Translations under genes and position numbers: made by a program
Notes under the pieces: model-generated
What the model was told of the DNA's origin: nothing
The model's input: only the letters and a program-made list of their open reading frames with translations
Databases searched by the model: none
Source: Gammaproteobacteria bacterium MFB021
Lineage (GTDB): Bacteria; Pseudomonadota; Gammaproteobacteria; Pseudomonadales; Halomonadaceae
Direction: 5' to 3'
Assembly (NCBI GenBank): GCA_000737985.1
Contig: JNVT01000101.1
Location: 1 to 64,000, forward strand
Length of the DNA stretch: 64,000 nucleotides
In this document: in pieces, positions 9,379 through 18,222 of the stretch
Layout: the number at the start of each line of letters is the position of its first letter
How positions within the stretch are numbered: the first letter of the stretch is position 1

Positions 9379-9410
9379 GCCCCTCCAGCAGAGAAATCTG
9401 CTAGAGGGGC
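9379..9410 (+). terminator. Hairpin after the small membrane gene
   Basis: Arms GCCCCTCCAGCAG (9379-9391) and CTGCTAGAGGGGC (9398-9410) pair over 13 positions with a single mismatch and a 6-base loop. There is no T-run, so termination may be weak or Rho-assisted. The following 260 bases up to the LexA box hold no supported gene. Confidence 0.6.
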
Positions 9411-9672
9411 ACCTATCTCAAATCCCGCTCTCCGATCCCAACGCCCGCTGCCTCCGGAGGGCGAGGCGCCATTATTCACACGCTTTAAAATCAATCGCTT
9501 AGGTCATGCGGCCCCGTGAACACGCGACAGAACGTGACGTAACCACGCGTTTTTGCGACGACGTAGCGCACGAAATAGTCACGCTACTCGCGAGCACCTA
9601 CCCGCCAGCTATCCCACCCTTCACATCGCGGCCACCACGCCAGCCAGTCGACACGCGCGAACTCCTTCGCGA

Positions 9673-9692
9673 TACTGTATGCGCATACAGTA
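9673..9692 (+). promoter_or_regulatory. Perfect LexA (SOS) box
   Basis: TACTGTATGCGCATACAGTA is a perfect 20-bp palindrome that fits CTGT-N8-ACAG exactly. It ends 18 bases before the start of the gene at 9711, so that operon should be repressed by host LexA and switched on by DNA damage, in parallel with prophage induction. Confidence 0.92.
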
Positions 9693-9710
9693 ATCGGGAG
9701 GCATCACAAG

Positions 9711-9956
9711 ATGGCCAAGCCACGCAAACCCTCGACCTATGAGCTGCTCGCCGAGCGCGTGCGGCACCAGATCACCGGCGCCAACAACCGCGGGGCGACC
9801 CAGGTTCGGCTGGAGCTCTTCGACACCGAGAGCCCGGCAGACTGGGATCGTCTGCTCGAGGAGTTCGAGACCGTCGACTATGTGACAGTGACACGCACCG
9901 CAGACGGCGAAGCTCTGGTGAGCTGGAATCCGGCCGAGGCCGAGGCGGCGATGTGA
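9711..9956 (+). CDS. SOS-controlled small protein, DUF1654-like
   Basis: An 81-residue protein with the layout of the DUF1654 family known from pseudomonads and their phages: a basic start (MAKPRKPSTYELLAERVRHQI), a middle strand-rich part with ADWDRLLEEFETVDYVTVT, and a C-terminal RTADGEALVSW. Its molecular role is not known to me. GGGAGG lies nine bases upstream of the ATG, and a perfect LexA box lies just before that. It heads a three-gene plus-strand group. The family assignment rests on remembered pattern, so it is moderate. Confidence 0.65.
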   Translation: MAKPRKPSTYELLAERVRHQITGANNRGATQVRLELFDTESPADWDRLLEEFETVDYVTVTRTADGEALVSWNPAEAEAAM

Positions 9957-10156
9957 TCGAGGTCACCAGCGGCGCTGGCTGGGTAGAGGTCGCGTGCGGT
10001 GCCTGCGGCACCCGAGAGAGCGCCGAGGCGAGAGAAGAGATCGCCGGCTTCGTGCTCGCCGGCGATGGATTGGCGGGCGTCCACTGCTGCTGGTGCGGAC
10101 GAGACGGGCGGGAGTTATTGGAGGGCGTGAGCGATGAACTATCGAGCGGCGCTTGA
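9953..10156 (+). CDS. Small zinc-ribbon-like protein
   Basis: A 67-residue product starting at a GTG that overlaps the previous stop (GTGA), so translation is probably coupled. It has two cysteine knuckles, VACGACG near residue 13 and HCCWCGRDGREL near residue 45, spaced as in a small zinc ribbon. No family recognised. Second gene of the SOS-controlled group. Confidence 0.55.
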   Translation: MIEVTSGAGWVEVACGACGTRESAEAREEIAGFVLAGDGLAGVHCCWCGRDGRELLEGVSDELSSGA

Positions 10157-10514
10157 GCGCTGGGCGCAGACCCGGCGGGACCGCGGGTGGCATGAGGGCC
10201 GGCCGCCGACTGACCAGTGGATCGAGTACCACGCGACTCACGCGCAGCTCGTCTACAGCGGGCGGTGCCGCATCGACGAGCTCGACCCGGACAACCGGCT
10301 GTCGATCGGCTCTCACGCTCACACCATGCTCAATACCGGCCAGGCGCAGATCCGTTATCTATTCTGGCGCCCGGCGGCGGTTGAGTCAGGGTGGGGACCG
10401 CGGTGCATGGACCTGATCAGCGGCGAGGTCAGGTGGCCAGCCGCACCTGCTGATACCCCACCCGACGCTCAGCGCCAGTCTCGACGTTCCTCAGCGGCAC
10501 CTGACCATAGCTGA
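10134..10514 (+). CDS. Hypothetical phage protein
   Basis: A 126-residue product, starting 23 bases before the previous stop. The first 105 residues look like a normal soluble protein (WAQTRRDRGWHEGRPPTDQWIEYHATHAQLVYSG); the tail is low-complexity. Its last 86 bases overlap the convergent gene at 10429-10677, so the final ~25 codons may not matter. No family recognised. Confidence 0.5.
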   Translation: MNYRAALERWAQTRRDRGWHEGRPPTDQWIEYHATHAQLVYSGRCRIDELDPDNRLSIGSHAHTMLNTGQAQIRYLFWRPAAVESGWGPRCMDLISGEVRWPAAPADTPPDAQRQSRRSSAAPDHS

Positions 10515-10677
10515 AGCGCTGGTACTCCCCCACCTCATACGGCCCGAGCCACTCTGGCCCGCTCTGGATCTCGACGCGCGTTCCCGGCGGCAGAGTCTCG
10601 CGCAGCGCGGATTCGCATTTGTCGCGCGCGGCGCGGGCCGCGTCGTTGAGCTGATCGATGTCGGGAAATTGGCTCAT
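10429..10677 (-). CDS. Small protein at the end of the tail operon
   Basis: An 82-residue product whose start overlaps the stop of the tail fibre gene. It begins with a helical stretch (FPDIDQLNDAARAARDKCESALRETL) and ends with a strand-rich part. Its place as the last late gene after the tail fibre suggests a tail-fibre accessory or assembly factor. No family recognised. Confidence 0.6.
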   Translation of the reverse strand: MSQFPDIDQLNDAARAARDKCESALRETLPPGTRVEIQSGPEWLGPYEVGEYQRFSYGQVPLRNVETGAERRVGYQQVRLAT

Positions 10678-11873
10678 GCTGCAGACTCCTGCGTTTCGCT
10701 GTCTTCGGCGGTCGCGCTGGGCTCGTCGGGCTCGGGCATTTCGAGCCTGACGGCGATGAATCGGTCGGCTGGAATGTCCATCGGTGCGCCGCCGATATTG
10801 CGCCCGGTCTGAGGGTCGAACGCGGGCTCGTAGACTCGCACCGTGAGCGTCCCATCGCCATGCTCATCGCGCTGAATCTCTGCGTGCAAAAGCCGATTCT
10901 GGTTTGCGTCCAGCGGCACGGTGTAGCCGTTGGGCCACTCGTCGTCCTTCGCGAAACCGAGCGAGCCGCGGATGACGTAGAGGCCGACATCGAGTCGTTC
11001 TGCCGTAACGCCTTCGGCCTCGTTATTGGCGACCCCGGCGCCGGCAGCTTTGAAACCGTCACCAACTAGCCGGTCTGGTGCGCTGGAAAGTCGGTAGATC
11101 GGCGACGCGTTGCGCAGATTGCCGTTGCTATCGGTCGTCGTGTTTTTCGTCGACAGTAGCATGTTCGTTGTAGCCGATCCGTCTGCGAATCTAACGGTAT
11201 AGAGGTTATTACCTAGCGATTGAAGAAGCGCCCCACCGGTTCGATTACCGTTACGAGGTAACGTGATCACAGATGCCCACACGAAATCGTTTAATTTCGG
11301 GATATCGCTGGGTATAGAATCGGCGCTGACATTGCGGAAGCCGCACGGGTAATCCGACAAGCGACCGGGATTAGAACCCATGCTCGCGGTTAGCGTGAGG
11401 TATCCCCCTTTGTCGACATCGGACTTGAGAGTGTACTCGTCCCAGTTGCTCCAGGTGCCGTTTCGGTAAACACGCACATACAGCTGCGCGTAGTCGACAC
11501 CACTAGCATATTGCTTGATGTAGCTAGAAGAGAAATATAGCTGCCAACCGTTAGTAGATCCCCCTGGGGGTTTGTTTGCGGTGCTAGCTGAAGTTCCAAT
11601 TAGCGAGCAGGAATACGCGGGTGTGCTATTCCAATCCGTAATTGTTATAGGAGCTTCGCCCCATCCGGTGACTACGCCGATGTTGCTCCGCACTGTAGCG
11701 GCGTTACCGGCCGCAATTTCGCTCAGCGTATTCGCTGCTGCCGCCTGCCCCAACTGCCCGTCGTTCTTGATGACGCCCCGCCAGTTAATCATGTCTTGCG
11801 TGAGCCCACGTCCTGCTTCGATGCAGTCCCGATACACGTCGTTGAGCGCCTGAAGGTCTACACCGTCAGCCAT
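10674..11873 (-). CDS. Tail fibre protein
   Basis: A 399-residue receptor-binding candidate. The N-terminal part (residues 1-70, ending in NAATVRSNIGVV) resembles the short repeats of lambdoid tail fibres. A middle region lower in GC with repeated NWDEYTLK-like motifs follows, and a conserved C-terminal domain has NRLLHAEIQRDEHGDGTLTVRVYEPAFDPQTGRNIGG. I chose the ATG at 11873 because TAGGAG lies seven bases upstream; the frame is open further. The base composition of the middle part differs from the neighbours, as is usual for host-range modules. Confidence 0.75.
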   Translation of the reverse strand: MADGVDLQALNDVYRDCIEAGRGLTQDMINWRGVIKNDGQLGQAAAANTLSEIAAGNAATVRSNIGVVTGWGEAPITITDWNSTPAYSCSLIGTSASTANKPPGGSTNGWQLYFSSSYIKQYASGVDYAQLYVRVYRNGTWSNWDEYTLKSDVDKGGYLTLTASMGSNPGRLSDYPCGFRNVSADSIPSDIPKLNDFVWASVITLPRNGNRTGGALLQSLGNNLYTVRFADGSATTNMLLSTKNTTTDSNGNLRNASPIYRLSSAPDRLVGDGFKAAGAGVANNEAEGVTAERLDVGLYVIRGSLGFAKDDEWPNGYTVPLDANQNRLLHAEIQRDEHGDGTLTVRVYEPAFDPQTGRNIGGAPMDIPADRFIAVRLEMPEPDEPSATAEDSETQESAA

Positions 11874-11949
11874 AGTATTGCTCCTATAGAAACGAGAAAG
11901 CCGAAACCCGCCCGAGGGCGGCACGAATTCGTGTTAGGGGTGTGAGGTG

Positions 11950-12306
11950 TCAGCCTGCGGTGGCAGCGCGCTGGGCACCCAGGGCGGCGTACATCTCGTG
12001 GCAGTCCGACGCGGCCCGGATACGGCGACGAGCTGCGATGCGGGCGGTCTCGATAGCGGCGAGCTGCTGCTGCATCTCGTCGCGCTTCACTGTCACCGAC
12101 TCGATCAGCTCGGCTACAGGGATACCGAGCTCTTCGGCCTCTCTCTGCAGCAGCGGGCCGCCACCGGCGAGCGTTTCGCGGTGCTTGAGGTCGTGAACGG
12201 TGGCGAGGTAGCCCGAGCGCGTGAATGCTGCCTCGGCCGTTGCGTCAGCAAGCGCCAGGTAGTGCGCTCGTGCTTCGTCGCGATCACTGAATCGGCTGAC
12301 ACGCAT
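11950..12306 (-). CDS. Hypothetical tail-region protein
   Basis: A 118-residue, largely helical product between gpJ and the tail fibre. It starts one base after the previous stop (TGA-C-ATG) with GAGGT upstream. Residues 40-100 are Ala/Glu/Arg rich with likely coiled-coil character (VAELIESVTVKRDEMQQQLAAIETARIAARRRIRA). Position suggests a fibre-attachment or chaperone role, which is inference. Confidence 0.6.
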   Translation of the reverse strand: MRVSRFSDRDEARAHYLALADATAEAAFTRSGYLATVHDLKHRETLAGGGPLLQREAEELGIPVAELIESVTVKRDEMQQQLAAIETARIAARRRIRAASDCHEMYAALGAQRAATAG

Positions 12307-12307
12307 G

Positions 12308-12655
12308 TCACACCTCGACCGTGAGTGCGGCATCGAGATAGCGCGGCACGCCGTGCACTCGGATGTCGTACTGCCCGGGGGCATCGACCTCTACCGTCAA
12401 CGTATCGCTCTCCGCCTGCTGCCGGTGGCCACGGATGTCGACCAGCGCACCCACCGGCACGCCGACGAGCGTGATCGTCAAGCCGTCGACCGATGCCGAA
12501 ACCTCGGCCGGCAGCTTCTCGCGAATCTCTCGCGAATCGCGGTCGTAGTAGTGAGTGGCATCGGTGACATCCGGGGATGCTTCGACATAGAGATCAGGCG
12601 TCGAATGGACGCGCGAAATCGTACCGTCGTCTTCGACGATGGCATAGATGGGCAT
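12308..12655 (-). CDS. Hypothetical tail-region protein
   Basis: A 115-residue, strand-rich acidic product two bases downstream of the gpJ gene. The C-terminal half (LTITLVGVPVGALVDIRGHRQQAESDTLTVEVDAPGQYDIRVHGVP) alternates strands and looks like an Ig-like or other beta-sandwich domain. Probably a small structural component near the tail tip. No family recognised. Confidence 0.6.
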   Translation of the reverse strand: MPIYAIVEDDGTISRVHSTPDLYVEASPDVTDATHYYDRDSREIREKLPAEVSASVDGLTITLVGVPVGALVDIRGHRQQAESDTLTVEVDAPGQYDIRVHGVPRYLDAALTVEV

Positions 12656-12657
12656 GA

Positions 12658-15600
12658 TTAGCGCCTCGCTACGATTGTTGAAATAGAGCGACCGTAAACT
12701 TTGGTGTATGGCACGGCGTCATAAACACCTCCATTAGATATCGCTGTCATCTTGTATCGGCGAACCCCGGAACCCGTCCTACCAATACCGATGAGTATGC
12801 AGAAGGCGCCGGCGAGGCCGCCCATGGGGCGAACGGCAATCAGCTGATCATCGCGGTAGATCTTCACTTGATCAATGCCAGCTCCCTCACAGCCGAATGA
12901 CGCACCGAGAATGACATCGGCTCCTTTATCGTCAGCATCATGAATGATCAGGTTGACCTCGCCATTATTGGCGTTCATCTGAATCATGCTCGATGCGGAA
13001 GTAGTCGACGGCACGGTCACGGCATTGCCGGCGATCGTGAGTGTATCAACTGCCGCAACGCCCAGTTGCGAATTGCGGATCGCGCCATTCTGGATCTGCG
13101 CCGTGCCAATGCTGACATTCTGAATGTTGGCCCACTGAACCTTGAGCTTATCGGCCTCGATCAGGTCCGCACGCAGTTTGCCGTTGACGAACGCCAGCGA
13201 TCCATCGGCGGCGATGAGCTTGGTCATCGTGATCTTGTCGATGCGCGCATCGGGGATCACGACGCGACCGTCGGTGACTACGAACGCCAGCACCAGCTCG
13301 TCGGCAATCGGGTTATAGACGGCGAACTGGTCTGCAACGGCCACAAACTGGATCGACTCGCCGAACGCCTGGATACCCATGATCCCTTTTTTGCCGTTGG
13401 CCTCCACGATGGTCAGTGCCTGGGATACGACCCCATAATCGGGATCAATGATCGTGCCGATCGACTGCTGAACGCTGCCGAACTGATCATCTACTTGCGC
13501 CTCGAATGTCTCCTGCCGGCTCGCATTGGCCGCGGTTTTCGTCGACAGCGACGTGAGCTGCGAGTTGATGCTGGCCGTGCTGGTGCCGAAACGGGTGTCG
13601 AGGTCGATGATCTGCTGAGCCAGGGCCTGGCGCCCGCTGGCGCTGACGAGCTGCTGTGTCTTCGCCTCCGCGGCGCCGGCGGTCGTCTGCACCTGCATCG
13701 CCTTGCTCTCGAACGCACTGAGCTTCGCGTCGAGACGCTGCACCCGGCGCACTTCTTCGATCGACGCCTCGGCATCGTCGAGCGCGGTCGCCAACCGGCT
13801 AGTCTCGGCGACCAGCCCCTCGGTCGTCGTCGAAAGCGCGGTAATACGACTCTCGAACTCAGCAGTGGTATCGCCGAAGTCCGCTGTGAGCTGCGTCAGA
13901 CTGTCGGCCAGGGCCTCCGAGGTCGTGGTCAGCGCCGTGACCTGCGTCCGCACGCTGGCGATGCTGCCGGACAGCCGCGCATCGACCTCGGTGATGACTT
14001 GCGAGAGCGCTTCGTCGGCGCCGACACGCTGGATGCGCTCGACGGTATACGCCGCGGCACCGGCCGCCGTTTGCACCTGCGCGGCTTTGCTCTCGAACGC
14101 CTCGAGCAGGGAGCCCAGGCGCGCGACGCGCTGAGTCTCGGTGATCGCCGCCTCGGCATCAGACGTGCGCCCGGTGAGCGTCGAGACGTCCTGGCCGAGC
14201 ACCTCCACCTGCGCCGAATTGCTTTCGGCGATACTGCTGATCTCGTCGATGCGGCCCTGGGCTGCGGTGAGCTGATCGTTGGCCTCGCCGAGGCCTGTCT
14301 CGAACTCCTGGCGCGCATCGCTGATCGCCTGGGCGTTATCGAGCTGGCCGCTTTCCAACTGATCGACGATGCCGCCAGGCTTGCGCAGGTCTTCATTGAG
14401 CGCCGCGAACTCGGGGCCGAAATCCTCCCGGGTCTTCGCCTGCACCGGAAACCACGCAGAGACGCCGTAGGCGTTCACGCCGCGGACCCAGTAGTAATAC
14501 TGGGTGCCGGGCTTGAGGCTGGTGTCGGCGAGCTGGGTGGCCTGGCCGAGGTCGACGGCATTGGTCTCGATCTCGCTGTCACCGCTGAGCGCGGTCAGCG
14601 CGCGGCGGAACTCGTAGAGCTGGCCGTCGCGCGAGCTGCGCGGGATCAGGGTCACCGAGCGGTTAGCCGTCTCGACGTCCACGGTGGTCGGTGGAACCGG
14701 CGCCAGCAGCGAGCTGACGGTGGTCACACGCACGGACCATGCCGACAACCGCCCCACCCCATCCACCGCGCGCACGCGCACCTGATACTCGCCGCTGGCC
14801 GCGTTGCGGTACTCGATCGAGGTCTGGTCGGTGGTGCCAATGTCCTGCCATACCTGCTCGCCGGGCGGCAGGATATTGACGATGTAGTACTGGGTGCGCG
14901 GGTCGCTACTCTTGACCCAGCCGATCAGTAGCCCCTGGTGAGAAGCGCCGCCAGCGAGATAGGTGAAGCTCTCGACGTTGATGTCGAGCGGCGGCGACAG
15001 CCGACCGGTGGGCACCAGCGACGTCGGACGCTCGGGCAGTACCAGGCCCTGCTCGATCAGCGCGAATTTATCGGGGTTGTGCTCGAGCGCGGTGACGGTA
15101 TAGAGCAGCGTGTCGGCGTCTTCCTTCACGCCGAGAACGCGGAATCGCCGCGGCTGGATGTCCTGGCTCGCCAGCATCCACATGGCATAGGGCATCGGCG
15201 TTTCGGAGAGCGACGCCGCCAGCGTCACCTGATCGCCGGCGAAACCCTGGACGTCTCGGGTCTCGACCCGGCCGCTGGGGAGCTGCACCGAGAGCTGCCA
15301 GCCGCTGCCGCTGGCCTCGTTGGGCCGCTGATCCAGTGTGACGACGTCCTGGCCGACGCCAGTCAGGCGGCCCGCCAGCCGCGCGCCGGCTTTGTAGCGG
15401 TCGGAGATCCGCACGATCTCACCGGGGCGGATGTCGGCGTGCTCGAGCCCGACGGTAAACTCGACCGTTTCGGTCTCCTCGCGCTCGGTGTAGAGCAGCC
15501 ACAGCCCGACGCGGCGCGCCTGTCCGCGCGAGGTGCAGCCGAACGCGGTAACGTCGGTCTGGCGCCAGCCGTACTGCTGGATGCCGGCCGGGTCTTCGAC

Positions 15601-16878
15601 CACCTCGATCGACTGCCGGAAATTGTCCGCTGGGTCGTTCCAGGTGACCAGCGCCACGGTGTGGCGGCTCTTGAGCGACGAGCCCGAGTAGCGGAACTCG
15701 CCATCGGCGGTGTCGGCCTGGCCGAAAAGGCGGCCGCCGTCGCCGATCTCGGGGGCATCCTGCACCACGGTAACGGTGCCGCTGCCCCAGTACATCATCC
15801 CGCGGAAGGCCGCCGCCAAGGTGGTGAGCACCTTGTAGGCTTCCTCGCGCGAGCTGATCACGGTGTTGATCGTGAAGCGCGGTTCGTCAGCACCATAGCC
15901 ATTGGGCACCAGCTCGTCGCAGTAGCGACCGATCTCATAGAGCGCCCATTTGTCGACGTTGCCCAGGCGCGCACCGAAGCGCTCGCTGGTCGCCAGGTCG
16001 TAGAAAATCCACGCCGGGTTATCGGTCCACGCCTGTTTGAAACCGCCCGACCAGATGCCGGTATAGGTGCGGGTCTCCGGGTTGTAGTTGTCCGGCACGC
16101 TCATGATGCGCCCGCGCACGCGGTAGGCGCGCGAGGGGATCGAGTTGCCGAACTGCTGGGCGTCGACCTCGAGCGCCACCAGGGCGGTGTCGGGGTAGAT
16201 CAGCTTGGCGTCGACGATCGCCGTGTAGCTGGACCAGTAGGACTCATTGCGCACCGCCGAGTCGTCGTCGTTGTCGGCAGAGAGCCGGCGCACGCGCACA
16301 TCCCAGGGCGCAGCGCCTTCTAGCTCCACGCGGTAGGCCCGCTGGTAGGGGCTGGTCGTCTTACCCTTGATCGTGTCTGTCTTGCGCGTCGTCCACGTGC
16401 CGCCACTGGGGCGCACGTCGATCGCGACCTGCACGCTGGAGCCGCGCAGGTCGCCGGTCTTCTTGTCCTGCTCGGTGAGCGCCGGGATCTGCAGGGTGAC
16501 ACGCACGGCGTCAGTGTCGGCGTCGCTGATCGTGCGGATCAGCGGCGCCGCCTGGGTCACCTGCGCCGATACCTCGGTCTCGTTCTCGACTGAGGGGAAA
16601 CCGGCGACGTGATCCTGATCGGGTAGCCCGGTGCGGGTCTGGTAGTTGACCCCGGAGAAATTCCACGAGCCGTCAGCCGCCTGCAGCGGCGTCTCGTCGA
16701 ACAGGATCGACCGGGGGCCATCGACCAACCCCACAATCGGACCCTCGCCGAGAATGTCGATGATGCGCGCGACGGAATTCGAGCGCAGCGTGTTCGGGTC
16801 TTCCTGGGCGACGCGGCCACTGCCGCCGCCACCCTTGCCGCCGCCCTTGCGGCCGCTCACATCGTGATATGCGCCCAT
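12658..16878 (-). CDS. Host specificity / central tail fibre protein (gpJ-like)
   Basis: A 1406-residue tail-tip protein of the lambda gpJ family, which forms the central tip and contacts the receptor. The glycine-rich N-terminus (GRKGGGKGGGGSGR) is followed by the conserved NSVARIIDILGEGPIVGLVDG. Fibronectin III-like domains lie around residues 620-830. A helical region follows with a duplicated segment of about 127 residues, whose copies carry LEAFESKAAQVQT near 921 and LSAFESKAMQVQT near 1048. A DUF1983-like C-terminal part follows. It is encoded directly after the gpI gene with a 4-base gap. Confidence 0.92.
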   Translation of the reverse strand: MGAYHDVSGRKGGGKGGGGSGRVAQEDPNTLRSNSVARIIDILGEGPIVGLVDGPRSILFDETPLQAADGSWNFSGVNYQTRTGLPDQDHVAGFPSVENETEVSAQVTQAAPLIRTISDADTDAVRVTLQIPALTEQDKKTGDLRGSSVQVAIDVRPSGGTWTTRKTDTIKGKTTSPYQRAYRVELEGAAPWDVRVRRLSADNDDDSAVRNESYWSSYTAIVDAKLIYPDTALVALEVDAQQFGNSIPSRAYRVRGRIMSVPDNYNPETRTYTGIWSGGFKQAWTDNPAWIFYDLATSERFGARLGNVDKWALYEIGRYCDELVPNGYGADEPRFTINTVISSREEAYKVLTTLAAAFRGMMYWGSGTVTVVQDAPEIGDGGRLFGQADTADGEFRYSGSSLKSRHTVALVTWNDPADNFRQSIEVVEDPAGIQQYGWRQTDVTAFGCTSRGQARRVGLWLLYTEREETETVEFTVGLEHADIRPGEIVRISDRYKAGARLAGRLTGVGQDVVTLDQRPNEASGSGWQLSVQLPSGRVETRDVQGFAGDQVTLAASLSETPMPYAMWMLASQDIQPRRFRVLGVKEDADTLLYTVTALEHNPDKFALIEQGLVLPERPTSLVPTGRLSPPLDINVESFTYLAGGASHQGLLIGWVKSSDPRTQYYIVNILPPGEQVWQDIGTTDQTSIEYRNAASGEYQVRVRAVDGVGRLSAWSVRVTTVSSLLAPVPPTTVDVETANRSVTLIPRSSRDGQLYEFRRALTALSGDSEIETNAVDLGQATQLADTSLKPGTQYYYWVRGVNAYGVSAWFPVQAKTREDFGPEFAALNEDLRKPGGIVDQLESGQLDNAQAISDARQEFETGLGEANDQLTAAQGRIDEISSIAESNSAQVEVLGQDVSTLTGRTSDAEAAITETQRVARLGSLLEAFESKAAQVQTAAGAAAYTVERIQRVGADEALSQVITEVDARLSGSIASVRTQVTALTTTSEALADSLTQLTADFGDTTAEFESRITALSTTTEGLVAETSRLATALDDAEASIEEVRRVQRLDAKLSAFESKAMQVQTTAGAAEAKTQQLVSASGRQALAQQIIDLDTRFGTSTASINSQLTSLSTKTAANASRQETFEAQVDDQFGSVQQSIGTIIDPDYGVVSQALTIVEANGKKGIMGIQAFGESIQFVAVADQFAVYNPIADELVLAFVVTDGRVVIPDARIDKITMTKLIAADGSLAFVNGKLRADLIEADKLKVQWANIQNVSIGTAQIQNGAIRNSQLGVAAVDTLTIAGNAVTVPSTTSASSMIQMNANNGEVNLIIHDADDKGADVILGASFGCEGAGIDQVKIYRDDQLIAVRPMGGLAGAFCILIGIGRTGSGVRRYKMTAISNGGVYDAVPYTKVYGRSISTIVARR

Positions 16879-16882
16879 GTCG

Positions 16883-17491
16883 TCACTCGTCTGCGGGTAG
16901 TTGCTCGACGCTCAGCCCAGAGCTGGCGACGATGGAGCCGGTGTTGATCTCGCCGTAGATGACCGGCACCGCCAGGCCCTGGGCGCTGTTGTTGACGGGG
17001 CCGTCGAACAGGAAAGACGGCCGCTCGTCGACACTGGCACTGCTCTCGTAGCTGCCGGTCTGCGCAGTGGTGGCCAGCATCGTCGAGACACCGGTGAGCG
17101 CCAGCGCGCCGCCGGCGATGGCCAGGGTGCTCGACGAGATGCCGAATGCGGCCGTGCCGGCCAGCGAGAGCCCGCCCGTGGCGAACGCCGCGCCGACCAT
17201 GGCTACGCCGAGAATCGCCTTGCCCGCGCCGCCCTTGGCGCCGCCGACCGCCGGCAGAATGTGCAGCGCCTGCCGCCGCGCCAGGGCAAACGTCAGCGTG
17301 TCTTCGCCGTCTGTGCGGCCGGCATCCAGCTCGCCGCGCACCACCTGCCACTGCCCCGCCAGAATCGCGTCCTTGAAGCCTTCGAGCTGGCAGGAGAGCG
17401 CCCGGATTGCCTCGGCGGGGTCGCGCACCTCCAACGAAAAGGGACCGCCGAAGCGGTCCCCAAGAGAGCCATGCAGGTGAATCTCGCGCAT
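16883..17491 (-). CDS. Tail assembly protein (gpI-like)
   Basis: A 202-residue protein of the lambda gpI family, needed for tail-tip assembly. Begins MREIHLHGSLGDRFGGPFSLEV, a ubiquitin-like N-terminal domain, then a hydrophobic Gly/Ala-rich central part (VGAAFATGGLSLAGTAAFG... ALALTGVSTMLA) and ends near VPVIYGEINTGS, both typical of gpI. Start chosen at 17491 because TGGAG is upstream and the site follows the gpK stop by two bases. Confidence 0.88.
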   Translation of the reverse strand: MREIHLHGSLGDRFGGPFSLEVRDPAEAIRALSCQLEGFKDAILAGQWQVVRGELDAGRTDGEDTLTFALARRQALHILPAVGGAKGGAGKAILGVAMVGAAFATGGLSLAGTAAFGISSSTLAIAGGALALTGVSTMLATTAQTGSYESSASVDERPSFLFDGPVNNSAQGLAVPVIYGEINTGSIVASSGLSVEQLPADE

Positions 17492-17493
17492 CG

Positions 17494-18222
17494 TTACTCC
17501 ATCTGGCTGGCGTGACGGTAGAAGGCGACGACGAACGGCAGCCACCGGTGGATGGGCTCGACCTTGGGCCGGCGCGTCGGGTCGAACGGTTTCGACGCCG
17601 TCAGGTGATGCATCGCCAGGCCGTCACCGAGATAGACGCCGGCGTGGTTGGGCACCGCGGAATGGATCTGGCAGAAGAACATATCGCCGCGCTGGGCCTC
17701 GGCGCGGTCCACCGGCACAAACCCGGCGGACTCTAGACCCAGCCGGTAGAGGTCGCCACCGTGGCGCCACCACTCCCAGTCACGCGGGAACTCGGGCAGC
17801 TCGACATCCAGCTCGGCGGCGTACCAGTCGCGGATCAGGCTGTAGCAGTCGGTGACGCCGTGCCGGAACGGCCGCTGCTCCAAGTCTGCCACCGGCACGC
17901 CGGCGCCCCAGTAGAACGGCGGCGAGGCATCCTCGCCGTTGGTGCTGACGATGCCCCACGGCACCGCGGTATCGCGCTGGCCGCGCATGTCGGCCTCGCT
18001 GGGGCAGTCCGGGCCGTCCGGGTGGCTGTGTACGATCACGGCGATTCCCCGAGCCATGGCCCGCGCCAGTGTGCGCTTGTCGATGCGGAACTGGGTCGCC
18101 GGGTCGCTGGCGACGTTGGCATACTGCCGGCACTCGCCGTCGGCGTAGATGATCCAGACCGCCTCACTCGGGTATGCCGTGATCGCCTCGCGGCGCAGCT
18201 GGTCGATGTGTTCGGTGAACAT
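17494..18222 (-). CDS. Tail-tip peptidase (gpK-like, JAMM plus NlpC/P60)
   Basis: A 242-residue protein with two hydrolase domains. The JAB/JAMM metal motif is HSHPDGPDCPSEAD (H65, H67, S75, D78). The NlpC/P60 domain has Cys126 in VTDCYS and His193 in NHAGVYLGDG. In lambda-like phages gpK acts at the tail tip and is thought to cut peptidoglycan during DNA entry. It shares a one-base overlap with the gpL gene upstream and is followed by gpI. Confidence 0.93.
   Translation of the reverse strand: MFTEHIDQLRREAITAYPSEAVWIIYADGECRQYANVASDPATQFRIDKRTLARAMARGIAVIVHSHPDGPDCPSEADMRGQRDTAVPWGIVSTNGEDASPPFYWGAGVPVADLEQRPFRHGVTDCYSLIRDWYAAELDVELPEFPRDWEWWRHGGDLYRLGLESAGFVPVDRAEAQRGDMFFCQIHSAVPNHAGVYLGDGLAMHHLTASKPFDPTRRPKVEPIHRWLPFVVAFYRHASQME

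Noticed and set aside
9506-9742. A 78-codon plus-strand frame
   Set aside because: It crosses the perfect LexA box and the ribosome site of the gene at 9711, has no ribosome site and no protein-like pattern.
12940-14931. A 663-codon open frame opposite the gpJ gene
   Set aside because: Antisense shadow; gpJ is clearly recognised on the other strand.
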